Source: Periconia sp. R9002
Taxonomy: Eukaryota > Ascomycota > Dothideomycetes > Pleosporales > Periconiaceae
DNA length: 64,000 nt
Direction of reading: 5' to 3'
NCBI GenBank assembly: GCA_023627715.1
Contig: JAMAHW010000032.1
Location: 124,001 to 188,000 of the forward strand
Position 1 is the first letter of the stretch. Each line of letters starts with the position of its first letter. Position numbers and translations under genes: made by a program. Below the pieces are notes generated by a model, which made no database searches, was not told where the DNA came from, and was given only the letters and a program-made list of their open reading frames with translations. Shown here piece by piece: positions 1-11,415 of the stretch.

Positions 1-17
1 TTTCTAACTATAATTAG

Positions 18-909
18 GATCGTCAAAACTCTCATTGATAACCCCGATCGTGACGGCCTCGCCAAGTTTCTTTGTGAACTGGGGCATAGATTCACAGAAG
101 AGCCTGGCTTTCGGAACACCATCATCATTCCAACATATCAGAAAATTCTACCGGCTACATGGACGACACTCATACCCACCTTGAGTGAGCTGACTCGATC
201 TTCCAATCACGATTACCCGGACTACCTTGGTTACTCTCGTCGTATGTTTCTGACAATTCTGGATCACGCCATGAGCTTCGGACTGCACCAAGAGATCCTT
301 CCCTTAGTCGACCAGCTACCTGATCTTCCTGGCTCTGACGCTTCTTCCTGGGGAGAGTGGAAAACGCTTTTTGTGTTCATCCAAGATTTCGTTTCCATCT
401 TGGAGAAATACAAGAACAAAGATGTAGTCGTCGCATCCAAGAAGTTCATAACCTCCGCCATTAGTCGACCAGCTCGTGCAGTGCTAGTTGCATACCCGTC
501 GGAACCGAAAGATTGGAACCGCGAAGGTGACTTGAAATCTCGCTACAGCTGCAACTGTGTACATTGCCACTTGTTAGTACAGTTCCTCGCCGATCCACAT
601 CAAGTCGAAGGCCGGTTCACGTACACAGGCAAGACGCGAACTCATCTTAGACGTCGTTTGAAAACTGAGGCCTTCTCGTTCAATATCGAGGGGACCGGGG
701 AACCGTATACGCTCGTCGTCCGAAAGACTAACAGCGAGTTCGATGGCCTGCTCGCAAAGTGGAAGCGCGACGTTTGTTCTATGAGGTCGGCTATTCAATT
801 GCTGAAAAGCGGCTTCTTGGGGAGCTTATTCCAAGAAGAGATCGCAGCTCTCCCTGAAGTTGTTCGTACGGATGTAGATTTGCGAAAATGGACCCCGACA
901 CTACACTAA
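18..909 (+). CDS. C-terminal part of a large fungal hypothetical protein (partial)
   Basis: The frame is open to the left edge. The first 17 bases look like an intron 3' end (CTAAC branch site then TAG), so the last exon probably starts at 18. It gives about 297 residues up to the stop at 909. A Cys-x-Cys-x2-Cys cluster is followed by Leu-rich sequence and a GKTRTHLRRRL stretch. I associate this arrangement with the C-terminus of large fungal proteins that often carry a 2OG-Fe(II) oxygenase domain further upstream. That domain would lie outside the window, so the function is inference. There is no membrane segment and no in-frame stop. The real start is not in this window. Confidence 0.6.
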
Positions 910-1888
910 GCAACATGGCAATCCCATGCATAGCTTCAATAGCTGTATAGCTCGCTTTGGGTACTAATCATACACCTAAAACATCGCATGTTCCGGGCGT
1001 CGACAGGTCGGACCATAATATTGATGATGCAGGTGAATGAATAGATGGGATAGATTAGTATTTGCGCACCTAATGGGAGGACATCTCATTGCATTATTGC
1101 AGGAGCGCTAAAATGATGTATGATATTAAAAAATGCTATGTCGATCACTCACACCGTGACCTGTGAAGTTCTTCATTTATCCAATTCCAAAACTTATTTC
1201 CAATTTTATCGTCACAGGTGAGGGAAGTCTGTGTCACTCAAGCACCAGCGCTCGTACTGAGTCCCACTGACTATTTATTTGCATTCGAACAACCCGGGAA
1301 TACAGTTTACATGTCATGAAATCAAGGCATGACATGAACGCTACTCTACTTGAGCCGTATGAATCTATGTTCGCAGCCAAGCGGAAAATGCTTGACAGAC
1401 CGAAGAAGACGTACCAGCGCGAGAATCGACGGTTTCTCTCAGGAGTAGTTGGTCGCACCTGGCTCTGAAGAATTGAAACCTGCATAAACATAGTTAGCTA
1501 GACAATCTAAACTGTCTGAATAACGGGACAGTTGAGAAAAATTGCATGCTAATGGCACCAGCGTGAACCAGTTCGCTGCTTATGATTTGTGGGTGTCAGT
1601 GGGATCAGAAGAACTTTTACTTCGGTAACCCATCTGTGCAGTCTCCGGGCCTTGGGTTAGTTATTTCACATTCAAATGTTTGCGTCTTCCAAACAAACGC
1701 TTCCGGAAGGCACTCTACGTCATAGCACCTGTCGTAGTAGGTGAAGTGGAAACCTCGCACCGGGCGCTCGGACCACTTACCGTGTTTGCGACTCAGCTCA
1801 CCATTATCAAACCGACTTTCTCCTCTGACAATTACCAACATCCTTCCGAGACGATTCACCGCACAGAGACCAAGTCTAAAACGTACGC
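910..1888. other. Intergenic, about 1 kb, no supported gene
   Basis: Two short minus-strand ORFs (1234-1491 and 1617-1859) lie here but neither matches a family I know. The 1617-1859 frame is Cys-containing without a signal peptide, and it overlaps the promoter of the next gene. Confidence 0.6.
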
Positions 1889-2494
1889 ATGGGTTTGTTT
1901 GATACCCCGGTCTACGTTATCACCGCCGCGGTGAAGGCGATGTCGCCGTTGATCCTACATCTGTTGGAGATTGCTTTCGACCACATGAGTGCGCTCCCCG
2001 AAAATGTCCAGGCCTTCATAATCCTTTCCTCCGTCACCGTCATTGTCGCTGCCATTCAAGAACCTGGTTTCATCTTCATAACCGCTCCACAGCTCAGGGT
2101 CGGCGTCTTTGCGATAACGTGTGGGTTGTTGACATGTTACGCTGCTCTCACCGTCAAGAACGAGCTCGAGACGTCGGAGGCATTTCAGAATTGGTGGAAA
2201 GGTCCTCCCCCAAAGGATGAACCTGCAGTCTATGAAAAGGAGGAGGTGAAGCCTGATTGGAACGGGCCACGAATGTTTGGCTTCTCACGGACCCCAACAA
2301 CGGAACATTCATCTGGCATTATTGGGCCATCCCCGTACATCAATCAAAAGCACTACATGAGCCGACGGAGCAGTGGCAGAAGATCGGTACATTCTGACAT
2401 CGGAAGTGAAGATACGAAACAGGGAGGGCTACCAAACGAACGTCCAAAACAATGGCACTGGAACAAGAATACTCACCAAGTGGAGTTCGACTAG
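1889..2494 (+). CDS. Small two-helix membrane protein, fungal hypothetical
   Basis: A single-exon ORF of 201 aa with an ATG start. After a short N-terminus it has two hydrophobic segments, at about residues 38-57 and 65-88. A charged linker follows with a Trp-Trp-Lys-Gly-Pro motif, then a Ser/Arg/Gly-rich soluble tail of about 100 residues. This suggests a small organelle or endomembrane protein with one long cytosolic tail. I do not recognise the family. No intron signals are needed. It is followed by about 600 bp of non-coding sequence before the next plus-strand gene. Confidence 0.6.
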   Translation: MGLFDTPVYVITAAVKAMSPLILHLLEIAFDHMSALPENVQAFIILSSVTVIVAAIQEPGFIFITAPQLRVGVFAITCGLLTCYAALTVKNELETSEAFQNWWKGPPPKDEPAVYEKEEVKPDWNGPRMFGFSRTPTTEHSSGIIGPSPYINQKHYMSRRSSGRRSVHSDIGSEDTKQGGLPNERPKQWHWNKNTHQVEFD

Positions 2495-3103
2495 ATTTCC
2501 GCAAAATCTTTCACGGAGCTGGTAACGTTCCTATCCAGGAGACAGATTCTCGGAAGACTGTTTTTACAGGATGAAATTGAAGCTTGTCTATGCTGGTTCG
2601 GGGAAGGACAACTGAACAGTTCCTAGTGATTATATCTTATACCCAGTTTGAACGGAATAGGGCAGGGAATTTCTATATGCATAGGTGGTTCAACCGAGAA
2701 ATTCAATTATGGAGAGCTTTGAGCATATTGATGTATCGAATGAGGCTTGCCTTCATCACCCAGCTTCCTTACTTTTATAGCCAGCTTCCAAGTAACTAGA
2801 GTAGCTGATATGTAGAAATAATACCCTCCACTTTTCAAATCCCAAAAATGTTTTCCTTTTCATACAAAGATTCTTATTGATAACGTGAACATGCGCAATG
2901 GCAGTTACAGCGCTGATTCGGCAATATGTGAGGCTCGTGAAGGAGGCGGTGACGGTTAGTTGTCTGGCTGGACCAGCATCAATCTGAGCCTCGGCTACCC
3001 CTCATTCAACATTCACCAGTACACCACTTACCTTGATACACACCAACGCATCGATGTAAAATAACAGTTGGACATTCACTCTCATCTATCCAAGGCTCTC
3101 ACC
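2495..3103. other. Intergenic, nothing recognised
   Basis: A 3' flank plus the promoter of the DsbA-fold gene. A 71-codon ORF at 2584-2799 has no coding features. The last bases before the ATG at 3104 give a good fungal context (CTCACC ATG G). Confidence 0.5.
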
Positions 3104-4591
3104 ATGGCATCCCCAGTTCTCGAGTTCAACTACGACATATCATGCCCATTCGCCTACATAGCCTCGACACGAATCGACGCTCTCGCAGCTCGGACAGGCG
3201 CGACACTCGTCTACCGGCCAGTCCTCCTAGGTGCCATCTACCGCGCGACATCCGCTCCTCAAGGCGCAGCAGGCTCAGCTTCCGATGTGTACAATCCGAC
3301 CAAAAAGGCTGTGGCCGCAAAGTCGATGCAGCGCACGCTGCGACGGTACCGGATCGCGTATAACCCCCCACCGCAGCATCCCAGGAAAACCGTGAATGCG
3401 CTGAGGTTGCTTCATTCTTTGGATCAAGAGAAAAGGAAGGCACTGACAAAGAAGTTGTTCGAGGCGTACTGGGTTGAAGGGCGTGATGTTAGTGACGATG
3501 AAGAGTTGCTGCGGATTGTGCGCGAGAGCGGTGTCAGCAATGTGTCTGCGTCCACTTTTGCAGATGCGACCGCGAGAAAGGGACTAGAAGATGCGACTTC
3601 TGACGCGATTGAAAGAGGAGCGTTCGGTGTACCGGGGTTTTGGATCCCTGAGGTTGTGTGGACCGATTTCAACGGGGTGGAGCAGAAGGGTAGGTTTTAC
3701 TGGGGCCAAGACCGAATGCATTTCGTGGAAGCAACGATGCTGGCTCTCAGGAACGGCGGAGGTTGGAATGGGGTTTCAGGGCTGAGCAGTTTGCTGCCGC
3801 GTTGTATTCCGCAAGATCGGGCGTACGGCAAAGTCCGCGTGGAGTTCTGGTACGATTTTAGTAGTCCTTGGGCGTTTTTAGGCTGGACACAGCTAGAACG
3901 TATGAAGCGCAAGTTTGGACCGAATTTGGAGATCACCATGAAGCCATTTCTGCTTGGGATTTTGTTCCGGGAGTAAGTCACTGCACATCCTCATGATATC
4001 AGCTTGCTAACATGCGATGATAGGATTGGCGCACCAAATATGCCCATGATGGCTGTATCGCCTACCAAAGCCATATGGTCCCGCCAAGATCACGCGGATT
4101 GGGTGCGATACTGGAATTCCGTGAACGCGCAAGAAGGCAGTCCAGACAAGAATATAGATTTCCACTGGGCCGACGTTTTCCCCATTCGAACACCCACCGT
4201 ATTAAGAGTCGCCCTCGCGGAGCCCTCGAGCGTTTCATTGCTGTACCGCGCATGCTGGGAAGGTAACGCCAATATGTCGGACGACGCTGTACTAACTTCT
4301 GTCCTTGATAACGGTGGGTATAACGGTGCTTCTCTTGTTCGACAAGCAAACACGCCCGAGATCAAAGATAAACTTCGTGAATTAACCGCTGAGGCAAAGT
4401 CGGTGGGAATCTGCGGTGTACCTAGTTACCGCGTGTTTCGGGAAGACGCTGATGGTCAAATGCGTGAATCAGGTGGCATAGTCTGGGGTCAGGATGAGAT
4501 AAATGTGGTAGAGGATATGATTGCTGGCTGGGATCCGGAGGGATCAAACGCGTTTGCAGAGGTGAGGAGAGGCGGTTCGTCGCGCCTATGA
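3104..4591 (+). CDS. Tandem DsbA-family (HCCA isomerase / kappa-class GST fold) protein
   Basis: Two exons, 3104-3972 and 4024-4591. The 51-bp intron has GTAAGT, a GCTAAC branch and TAG, and the codon GAG is rebuilt across the junction. The product is 478 aa. Two DsbA/thioredoxin-fold modules lie in series: the first opens with YDISCPFAYIAS (about residue 9), the second with FWYDFSSPWAFLGW (about residue 250). Each ends with the VPxxW/VPSY loop and a YWGQD or VWGQDE motif typical of 2-hydroxychromene-2-carboxylate isomerases. That family transfers or isomerises aromatic intermediates with glutathione; the substrate here is unknown. The start was set at the ATG in ACCATGG; an upstream in-frame TTG at 3068 was ignored. 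Two-domain versions are roughly twice the usual 200-230 aa length. Confidence 0.85.
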
Positions 4592-4974
4592 TACCTTTTT
4601 GTTAGTTGACTTAGTCTTCATCCACAAAGGAATGCCGATCATGCCTCTCTCTCATGAATAAACGCTGAAAATGTGCAATTTATTCCCTTCTACTTGACAT
4701 AGATTGTTTGCTGGTTTATGACGAAATTCAAATCATCAAATAAAAATTCAATAAGATAGTCCACCGATATATCCAAGACAGTTCAGCTAGTCTCACCATC
4801 GCATGCACAAGCTCTATCATAACGAATGATTTAATTAAGTCTATAAAACAAACAAAACCCCAAAATAATGCTATGCTAATAATGAACGTGGATAGACAAC
4901 AAAAACAAAAACAAGACAAACAAAACATTACCAACCGACCAGTCCTCTACCACCATCCACCATCATCCTAACAA
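4592..4974. other. Convergent 3' intergenic region
   Basis: AT-rich spacer between two convergent genes. No ORF with coding character was seen. Confidence 0.5.
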
Positions 4975-5541
4975 TCATGATGAGCCATAGCACAAGCGAT
5001 CGAAAGTGCAGTGGTTTTCGGGTCCCGGAAGGCAGCAATAAGGAGGGTGGTGCTTATCCTCGGCGCTAACATTGTCACCAACATTGTCACTCGGGCGACC
5101 GGACTCGCCCTCTTGACCCGTCTGGCCCTCTTGACCCGTCTGGCCCTCTTGACCAGACTCGCCCTCTTGACCAGACTCGCCCTCCTGACCAGACTCTCCC
5201 TCTTGCCCCTCCTTGCCCTTTTCACAGTCATCCTCCCCGTCCTCTCCCCCCGACGTGCCCTCTCCATCGCCAACAATCTGGGGTCGGGTAGCAGGATCCG
5301 TCCCGGACTCCAACTGCCTAACCTTCACCTTGTACTCGTCATCCTCGCCATCGTACTCTCCATCACCAATGATCTGGGGCCGGGTAAAGGGGTTCACCCC
5401 TACGTCCACCTGTCTGGCCTTGATGCCGGAGGCGGATTTCTTGGTGATTTCACGGTTCGTGGATGACTGAGGGGGGATTGCCATGGCGTGGGCGCCGACG
5501 AGAAGCGTCATGGCGGCGAGGGAGAGGTATTTGGTGTGCAT
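4975..5541 (-). CDS. Secreted acidic repeat protein with Cys-rich tail
   Basis: An ATG at 5541 gives 188 aa. Residues 1-20 form a clear signal peptide (short basic start, then a hydrophobic core ending in Ala-His-Ala). Two imperfect copies of an [AV]RQ...P.TRPQI.GDGE block lie at about residues 42-63 and 74-94. A run of six hexapeptides GQEG[ES/QT] follows at about 112-147, encoded by 18-bp DNA repeats. The tail (169-184) has four Cys. It is strongly acidic. It could be a cell-wall protein, an effector, or a processed peptide precursor. I know no named family. The 5' end lies in an AT-rich region and the 3' end converges with the DsbA-fold gene. Confidence 0.75.
   Translation of the reverse strand: MHTKYLSLAAMTLLVGAHAMAIPPQSSTNREITKKSASGIKARQVDVGVNPFTRPQIIGDGEYDGEDDEYKVKVRQLESGTDPATRPQIVGDGEGTSGGEDGEDDCEKGKEGQEGESGQEGESGQEGESGQEGQTGQEGQTGQEGESGRPSDNVGDNVSAEDKHHPPYCCLPGPENHCTFDRLCYGSS
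5101..5208. repeat. 18-bp coding tandem repeat, about six units
   Basis: Near-identical 18-bp units (core GACCAGACTCGCCCTCTT and variants on the plus strand) encode the hexapeptide run of the secreted protein. The multiple of three keeps the frame open when copy number changes. Confidence 0.85.
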
Positions 5542-7944
5542 GGTTGGTTGATTGATTTGATGAAGAAGTTCAAAAGATGTGGTATTCGAAGAGAACTTGG
5601 TGCGTTGCTGTTTCGAAAGAGAAGATACCGCTTTATTTGGAACGAATGGTATAAGGGAAAAAAGGATAAGATTAAGAAGCAAAGCTTTGAACGATTGATT
5701 GCGAAGTAGATGTAAACGGAAGAATGCTGAATTGGAACTGGATATGCAACAAACGAGCGCAGAAGGGAAGCCTTTTTATAACACACAAGACAATTCTTTT
5801 GTCTCGCACAGCCTCGGTACAATTATTGAAAGATAGAATGTCTTTATTGCTATTAGGTAACCTTTGTGGCTGGGTAGGTGGTCATTTGCTAAGAAGTGAT
5901 ATGGCGTAGTTCGAACCGCCATTCTTCCCTGAGACCACATGACATATTGCTATAACGCGCAGCGTCGAAGACGGAGACAAGACGTTCTTTTCACTTCAGA
6001 ATTACTACTTTTTTTTTAGGTGCGTTGGTTTTAATTTTGTGCTCGTCTTGCGGTGCGCTGGAGATGAGGATTTCGTTGAAGTCCCGAGTTACAGCAACAT
6101 TGAAAGAACCTCATGTGCATTCCTCATAACATTTCACTGCTGCAACACAAGACCTCAGCTATCTACATCATCCACGTGAGAAGATCTACGCAATCCACCC
6201 AGACATCTCGAGTAATCTTAAGCCACGCTTCAGCCTTCTTCCATAAATAAAACAATGACTGGTGGGTGGCCTGCTTCATATCATGTGCGCAAACAGTTGC
6301 CTCTGTGCCGCTCCTGGCCGAGGACGTTACCAAGTGCTTTTTTTCTGCCTGTGTCGATACCCAGGGTAGTAGTATTCTGTGAGGATCAATTCGAATTTCA
6401 TGACTGATGGCCTTCCTCTAGTCTGGGTTCTAAAACTTATGGTCCTACTCCGAGCTACAACAAGCCACGTACGTATCAAGAAAAACACACAAACACGTTG
6501 CAACGGCGTAGCCCTACCATCTTCTAATCTCTCTTTCTCTCCTTATTCTTACTTTCTATTTCCTAGAACACCTTCTAACCCAACTACGCCGCACACCCTC
6601 CTCCCTCCTCCCCCTTCTCCCCAACACATCTCCCCCCTCCAACCCAACCTCCACCCCTATTCACAGCACCACTCCCCTCCATTCTCCCTTCAAAACCTAC
6701 ATAACCTCCTACAATATACTTCATTCACAGTTGTTAATCCCACCCCACCCCAGCCCAACCCATCCTCAACCTCAACCTCAACCGTAACCCGGCTACGCCG
6801 CACCTACGCCGCAACCTCACACCCACGTGCCTCCCCAGCCAGCCAATACAACTCAGCTTCCCATTTCCATTTCCATCTTACCTCACCTCACTCAATAATT
6901 CCAAGCCTCAATTCCAATTCCTTCACTACTCGACGCGGAGGCTTGTACATAGCTGTGGCGGTGGAGGCTGAACATCTCCGCCGGACGTTTATTTTTATCT
7001 TATTGATGCCAGTATAACTCTCCATGTTTGGGACCGTGGGAGGCTGATATGGAGGCTGTCAACATCGTTGCAATCTCTTCCCGTCCGTTCGTCCGTCCAT
7101 CAATCGTTTACCCGTCAACCCTACCTTGTCCTTATGTGTGATAGGTAGCCTTCATCAAGATTCACGAATATACCACCTACACCTCAACGCTTATGTCCAA
7201 ACAATCCACATCTAACACACATACTCCATTTTACTAAAACACCTTGCTACCTACCCCATCCCATTTACTTCTCTCCAATTGTTTTTTTTTTTCCTTTCTT
7301 TCTACCTAGCTCCCCACCAACCAACCCCCTACAAAACCCAACTCCACCCAACGCCAACGCCAACGCCAACACACCCGTCTCACCTGCTGAGAAGCTTCTT
7401 TCAACGTGCGCCCAGCTTTCTAACTGACCAACGAACCAAGCAAGTACGCTAGTTTGGTATTGTTTCGTTTCGTTGCAGCCTTAGTAGTCTACGGTTTGGC
7501 CTGTCGATGGTTTTCTCGTGGGGAATGGTGGGAGGGTAGGATAGGATAGGATGGAGTACGTTGCACGTCCAGATCCACATCCACTTTTACAATTATACTG
7601 ATACTCTGATTGACGCAGCTTACTTCCCTTCTGCCGGCCACATATTTGTGTCCTGTAATCTGGTGTTCCTGTTATCTTCACTGTCGCTGTCGCATCGAAA
7701 CCGCTTTCTTACTAGTCGCCTAAAGTTATTTTTCAGGGAACTGAATCTTTCGCTTTCTTTATGATCCGATCCGCAGTTGACTGCTCTGCACCCTCACATC
7801 AGAAGACAGCGGTTACAAGGTATGTGATGAACGAAAACGTCACTATAGTGATCAAAATTCTGATTGGTTTAGGCGCAGAGTATTTGGATGTCAGTATTTG
7901 AATTATATAGATTTGAATTATTTTCAAAATGTATCCACAGACGA
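5542..7944. other. 2.4-kb non-coding stretch, pyrimidine-rich
   Basis: It holds the promoter of the secreted repeat protein and then a long C/T-rich plus-strand tract (about 6520-7440) with short simple repeats such as CAACGC units near 7350. The 212-codon ORF inside (6379-7017) is low-complexity Pro/Ser/Thr/His and is not believed. An unannotated non-coding RNA or the long 5' leader of an unseen gene is possible, but nothing specific supports it. Confidence 0.5.
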
Positions 7945-10336
7945 TTACCGCCCACCCTTCACAATACTCCTCGCAAAGTCGCGCTCATCGGCATTAAGCA
8001 CCCACTGATACCCCGAGTCGCCACCAGCCTGCTCCTGGCGTACCTCATCCCACTCATCGTCCTCCATGTTCATAATCAGCGTCATCTGGGTGCACTTGGC
8101 GAAGGCGTCGCGCAGGCCGTACTTGCCGCCGCCGACGGCCGCGGTGATGATGCCCGAGATGTCGCGCTCAAGACGGACGGCGCCGAGTTCGTTGACGAGG
8201 CCGTGATAGCCCATGATGCGCTTTTCGAGGGCCGAGGCTAGGTATGCGAGCGCGACGGTGAGGAGGCGGTCGAAATTGGCGGGCGTAAGAATCCGTTTGA
8301 TGGGTCGGATGAGCGCTCCCCAGCCCCGGTCAAAGCGTGATTTGACGAGGTCGGAATCACTGCCGTCGTCTTCGTCCGCGCCATTGCTTTCCGAAGGCCT
8401 GTAGTTGACTTCGCGGAACGCCTCGGTCAGGGTGGGGCGGACGCGCGGCTTGAGGACACTATGGAACGCCACTTGGATGCCGTCGTTCAGAAGTTCGCCG
8501 CTCTTCACTGCGAATGAATGTTCCATGGCTTTGAGAGCATTTTCGACGAATTTGGCGTCGTGGCCGAACGGAAAAAGGTTCTCTAGATTAGATTTTGGCG
8601 CATTGTCATCGTCAGGCTGATCTTTGCCTCCAATTTGTTGATCTACAATGCGTTTGATATAGTCATTTGCAATGTCCAGGTTGTTGATCAGGACCAAAAA
8701 TTGGATGACCTTGTCCTCGGGAGGCAGTCCACCCTGAATGACAGGCCTCGGGTAGCTCTCATCACGCATCTTGCGCTGCACCATCCCGATAAAGTCGGTG
8801 CTCAGCACTTGTCCGGCGCCAGGGATCACGCCGGCAATCACGGCTCGCTGTGAAGTCGCTAACGCTCGCTGCAACACTTGATTGAGAATGTACATGACGG
8901 TATCGACGGCCGTGGTAATGAACGGAGGGTCCGCACCTAAAGGCTTTGAGGGGTTCAGATTGAGATCGGAAGGTGACTGATCCATCTGGAAGGCTTTTTC
9001 GACGGAACGGCGGAGAAAGAAGGTGGTCATAATGTTGAACGGTTCAATGAGATGGCTCGCTACTTTTTTATTCAAATTGCTGGAAGCCAAAAACTTGGGC
9101 ATGACGAGTCCGTGGTCAATACGATCTTCAGGTTCAGCGGGCTGTGCTTGTTAGTGAGACGGACACATGGCGGAGGGAAGGGAAACCGACTGGGCATTTG
9201 GACGACAGAAACCGCGCATACAGAGCCCACCGACCTAGCATCAATGCGCTCTCCGCGAGAAGCCCGTCGATCTCTTTCATATCGACCCCTTCATCCTCGG
9301 TTGGGCGTCCCATGGCATTGGCGGGAGAGTGAGGGCGAGGGTTTCCCGCGGAGGATTTCTGAGACATAAAGCTTGAAACGAGGAAGGAGAAGGGATAGGA
9401 TTTGATTTCGGTCAGTTTGCGATCTATGGTGCGCTCCTCGTGCCAGGTATCCAGCACGATCCCGCCCTGCACATCGGCCTCGATCTGGAGACGCTCCACC
9501 ACCTTGGCCATCATACCAGTGCCATAGTGACGCTCCACAAGCGGCTCATGCCCATCTACAATCTGCGCAATGTGCTCAAAAAGCTTGGTGAGGACGTTGC
9601 CGTAGAAGAAGCCATCTTGTTTCTGGGCCAGGGCCGCCGCATTGAAATTCGTGCGAGCCCTCGCAGCCACTCCCTGACAAACATATCTTCCATATGCATC
9701 CAATCCTGTATCTGTTCGTCCAATCAAGGGGAACAGTTTGAAGAACCTCGTCACCCGGGTGCCATCGCCCTCTTGGGCGGCCTTGTCGAACTCGCGCAGA
9801 AACAGACCGCACAGCGATTCGGCAGCCGCATTCAATGTTACCCTTGGCGGATCGGGGACTTCGGCCGTGGGCACAATCTCCTCGGCGAAGCTGCCATCAA
9901 TGACATGATCGGGTATTTTGGAAGCTCTGCTGAGGTAGCCGGCGGCGGTCTCCCAATCCTGGGGGGCACCCATGGAGCCGTTGACACCCAGCACACATGA
10001 CTTGAGTTCTGCGACCTGCTCGACGACCTCGAGTGTGGCCTTTACGTTGGATTGTTCGCGGTCTAGGCGCTTGACGGCGCTTGATATACGATTGGCCGTG
10101 GATGCAGCATCGGCCAGCATGCCATTGCTGATGGCACGAGTATTGACGACTTGGGTGCCTAGGTGGCCGCGCAACAGATCGAGGCGGCCGAGCTCGCGCG
10201 ACAAGTCCTTTTGCGAGGCGATGAGGTCGTTGAGGCGTTGTGTCACGGTGGCCTCTTGGTGGTGCAGGTGGTCGAGGACAGCGTGAATCTCGGCGACGGA
10301 GGAGGCATGGAAGATGCCGACATTGCCATTGTCCAT
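7945..10336 (-). CDS. COG4: Conserved oligomeric Golgi complex subunit 4
   Basis: Exon 1 is 10336-9191 and exon 2 is 9141-7945. The 49-bp intron (GTCGGT, CTAAC, CAG) is phase 0, giving 780 aa. The N-terminus has the coiled-coil region of COG4 (residues about 10-110, with HHQEATVTQRLNDLIASQ). The middle has the conserved FFKLFPLIG and YGRYVCQGVAARAR segments. After the splice comes PKFLASSNLNKKVASHLIEP, with FFLRRSVEKAFQMD further on, typical of the family. COG4 is a lobe A subunit of the tethering complex that recycles Golgi enzymes by intra-Golgi retrograde transport. Length and motifs fit a complete, functional housekeeping gene. It is transcribed divergently from the NIPA gene. Confidence 0.93.
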
Positions 10337-11415
10337 GGTGAGGATTGATGACTGCTGTTAGGGCAGAGCGAGAGACATTCGGACGAGGGTGGGCTGGAGG
10401 ACAATGGAGGGGAGCGTGGTGATGAATGTGGTAACTGTGGTGGAAGTCGGAATTGGCTAGTGGGGTGTGCCATGTGGAGGGTTAGTCAGGAACATCAATC
10501 ACGTACATGTACAGTACACTATTTCGGCCTGACCCAAGCAATACACAAACGTTGCATTCCGTCTGGATCAACAAGCGCCAACTCTGTTTTTGACAGATGA
10601 CAGCATCTGATGGATGCACGAATAGGTGAGTGATGTCATAGTATGCAGGGTGAAATGATGTTGGACAATATCACGTGACGCGGCGATCCAGGTACGGAGA
10701 TTGTAGCGAGATGTATGGCATCATAGAACGGGCTGTCTATTAACACCAATGACTCGCTGATTCGTTCCCCGTTCAACCGCCATTGTTGTTTAACACACTC
10801 GAATATTGCTCCTCCATTACCTATGTACCTATCCTCCCACGTATACCCGCATCTAGATAGGTATTGCGCCACGACCAGTTATCCTCGTATCCGTCCGCCT
10901 TTCGTCATTCAGCTCCCGGCGCCTACAGTAACCAGCCAGAACAACCACCACCACTCCTTGGCCCATCTGCTCCTACGTCCGTAACGCATCGCTCCTCTTG
11001 CCAGTACCAAGCGTCGCCGATTCATTTCTTGGACACGCTTGGCTCTGCAGTCCGTCGCGGCCAGCCATCGTCTTTTCAAGGTAACCCTTCGGTGGCGGCG
11101 GTGGACCCAGCCCGTGGCCCTGACCCTGCCGCCCTGTCACTGCCCAGTTCCCTGGACGCCGCCAAACAAACTTCCTCTCTCGTCCCTCCTCCGCCCGTTT
11201 CATTCTCACGCACTTCACTTCTTCCCACACCACCACCCTACCTCGCCTCTACCCCTTCGACGCCCCGCGCACGAATTTTGGTCACCGGAGCAGAGCGAAT
11301 TATCTAAACATTGTCGAATCCGCCCTTTCCCATGCCTCCACGATAGTCTCCTCGGCCCTAAAACCCCACCCACGACCCCATCCGCAGCCGAACCTCGCTC
11401 GTTGGTCGTATCGCC
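10337..11415. other. Divergent promoter region COG4 / NIPA
   Basis: A 1.1-kb shared upstream region. The part next to the NIPA gene (about 10860-11415) is C/T-rich and open in two frames (ORFs at 10864 and 11039). Its Pro/Ser-rich translations look like a 5' leader rather than a protein. Confidence 0.55.

Noticed and set aside
1617..1859. Cys-containing minus-strand ORF
   Set aside because: Four Cys resemble a small secreted protein, but there is no signal peptide, and it overlaps a divergent promoter.
5011..5466. 151-codon ORF with LLTRLAL repeats, plus strand
   Set aside because: Antisense shadow of the 18-bp repeats in the secreted protein, which has a signal peptide and Cys tail in the other strand.
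5905..5925. TTCGAACC word as tRNA B box
   Set aside because: No matching A box or pairable arms at tRNA spacing; no canonical tRNA gene was found in the window.
6379..7017. 212-codon plus-strand ORF
   Set aside because: The translation is low-complexity Pro/Ser/Thr/His from a C/T-rich DNA tract, with no domain; it fits a non-coding leader or spacer.
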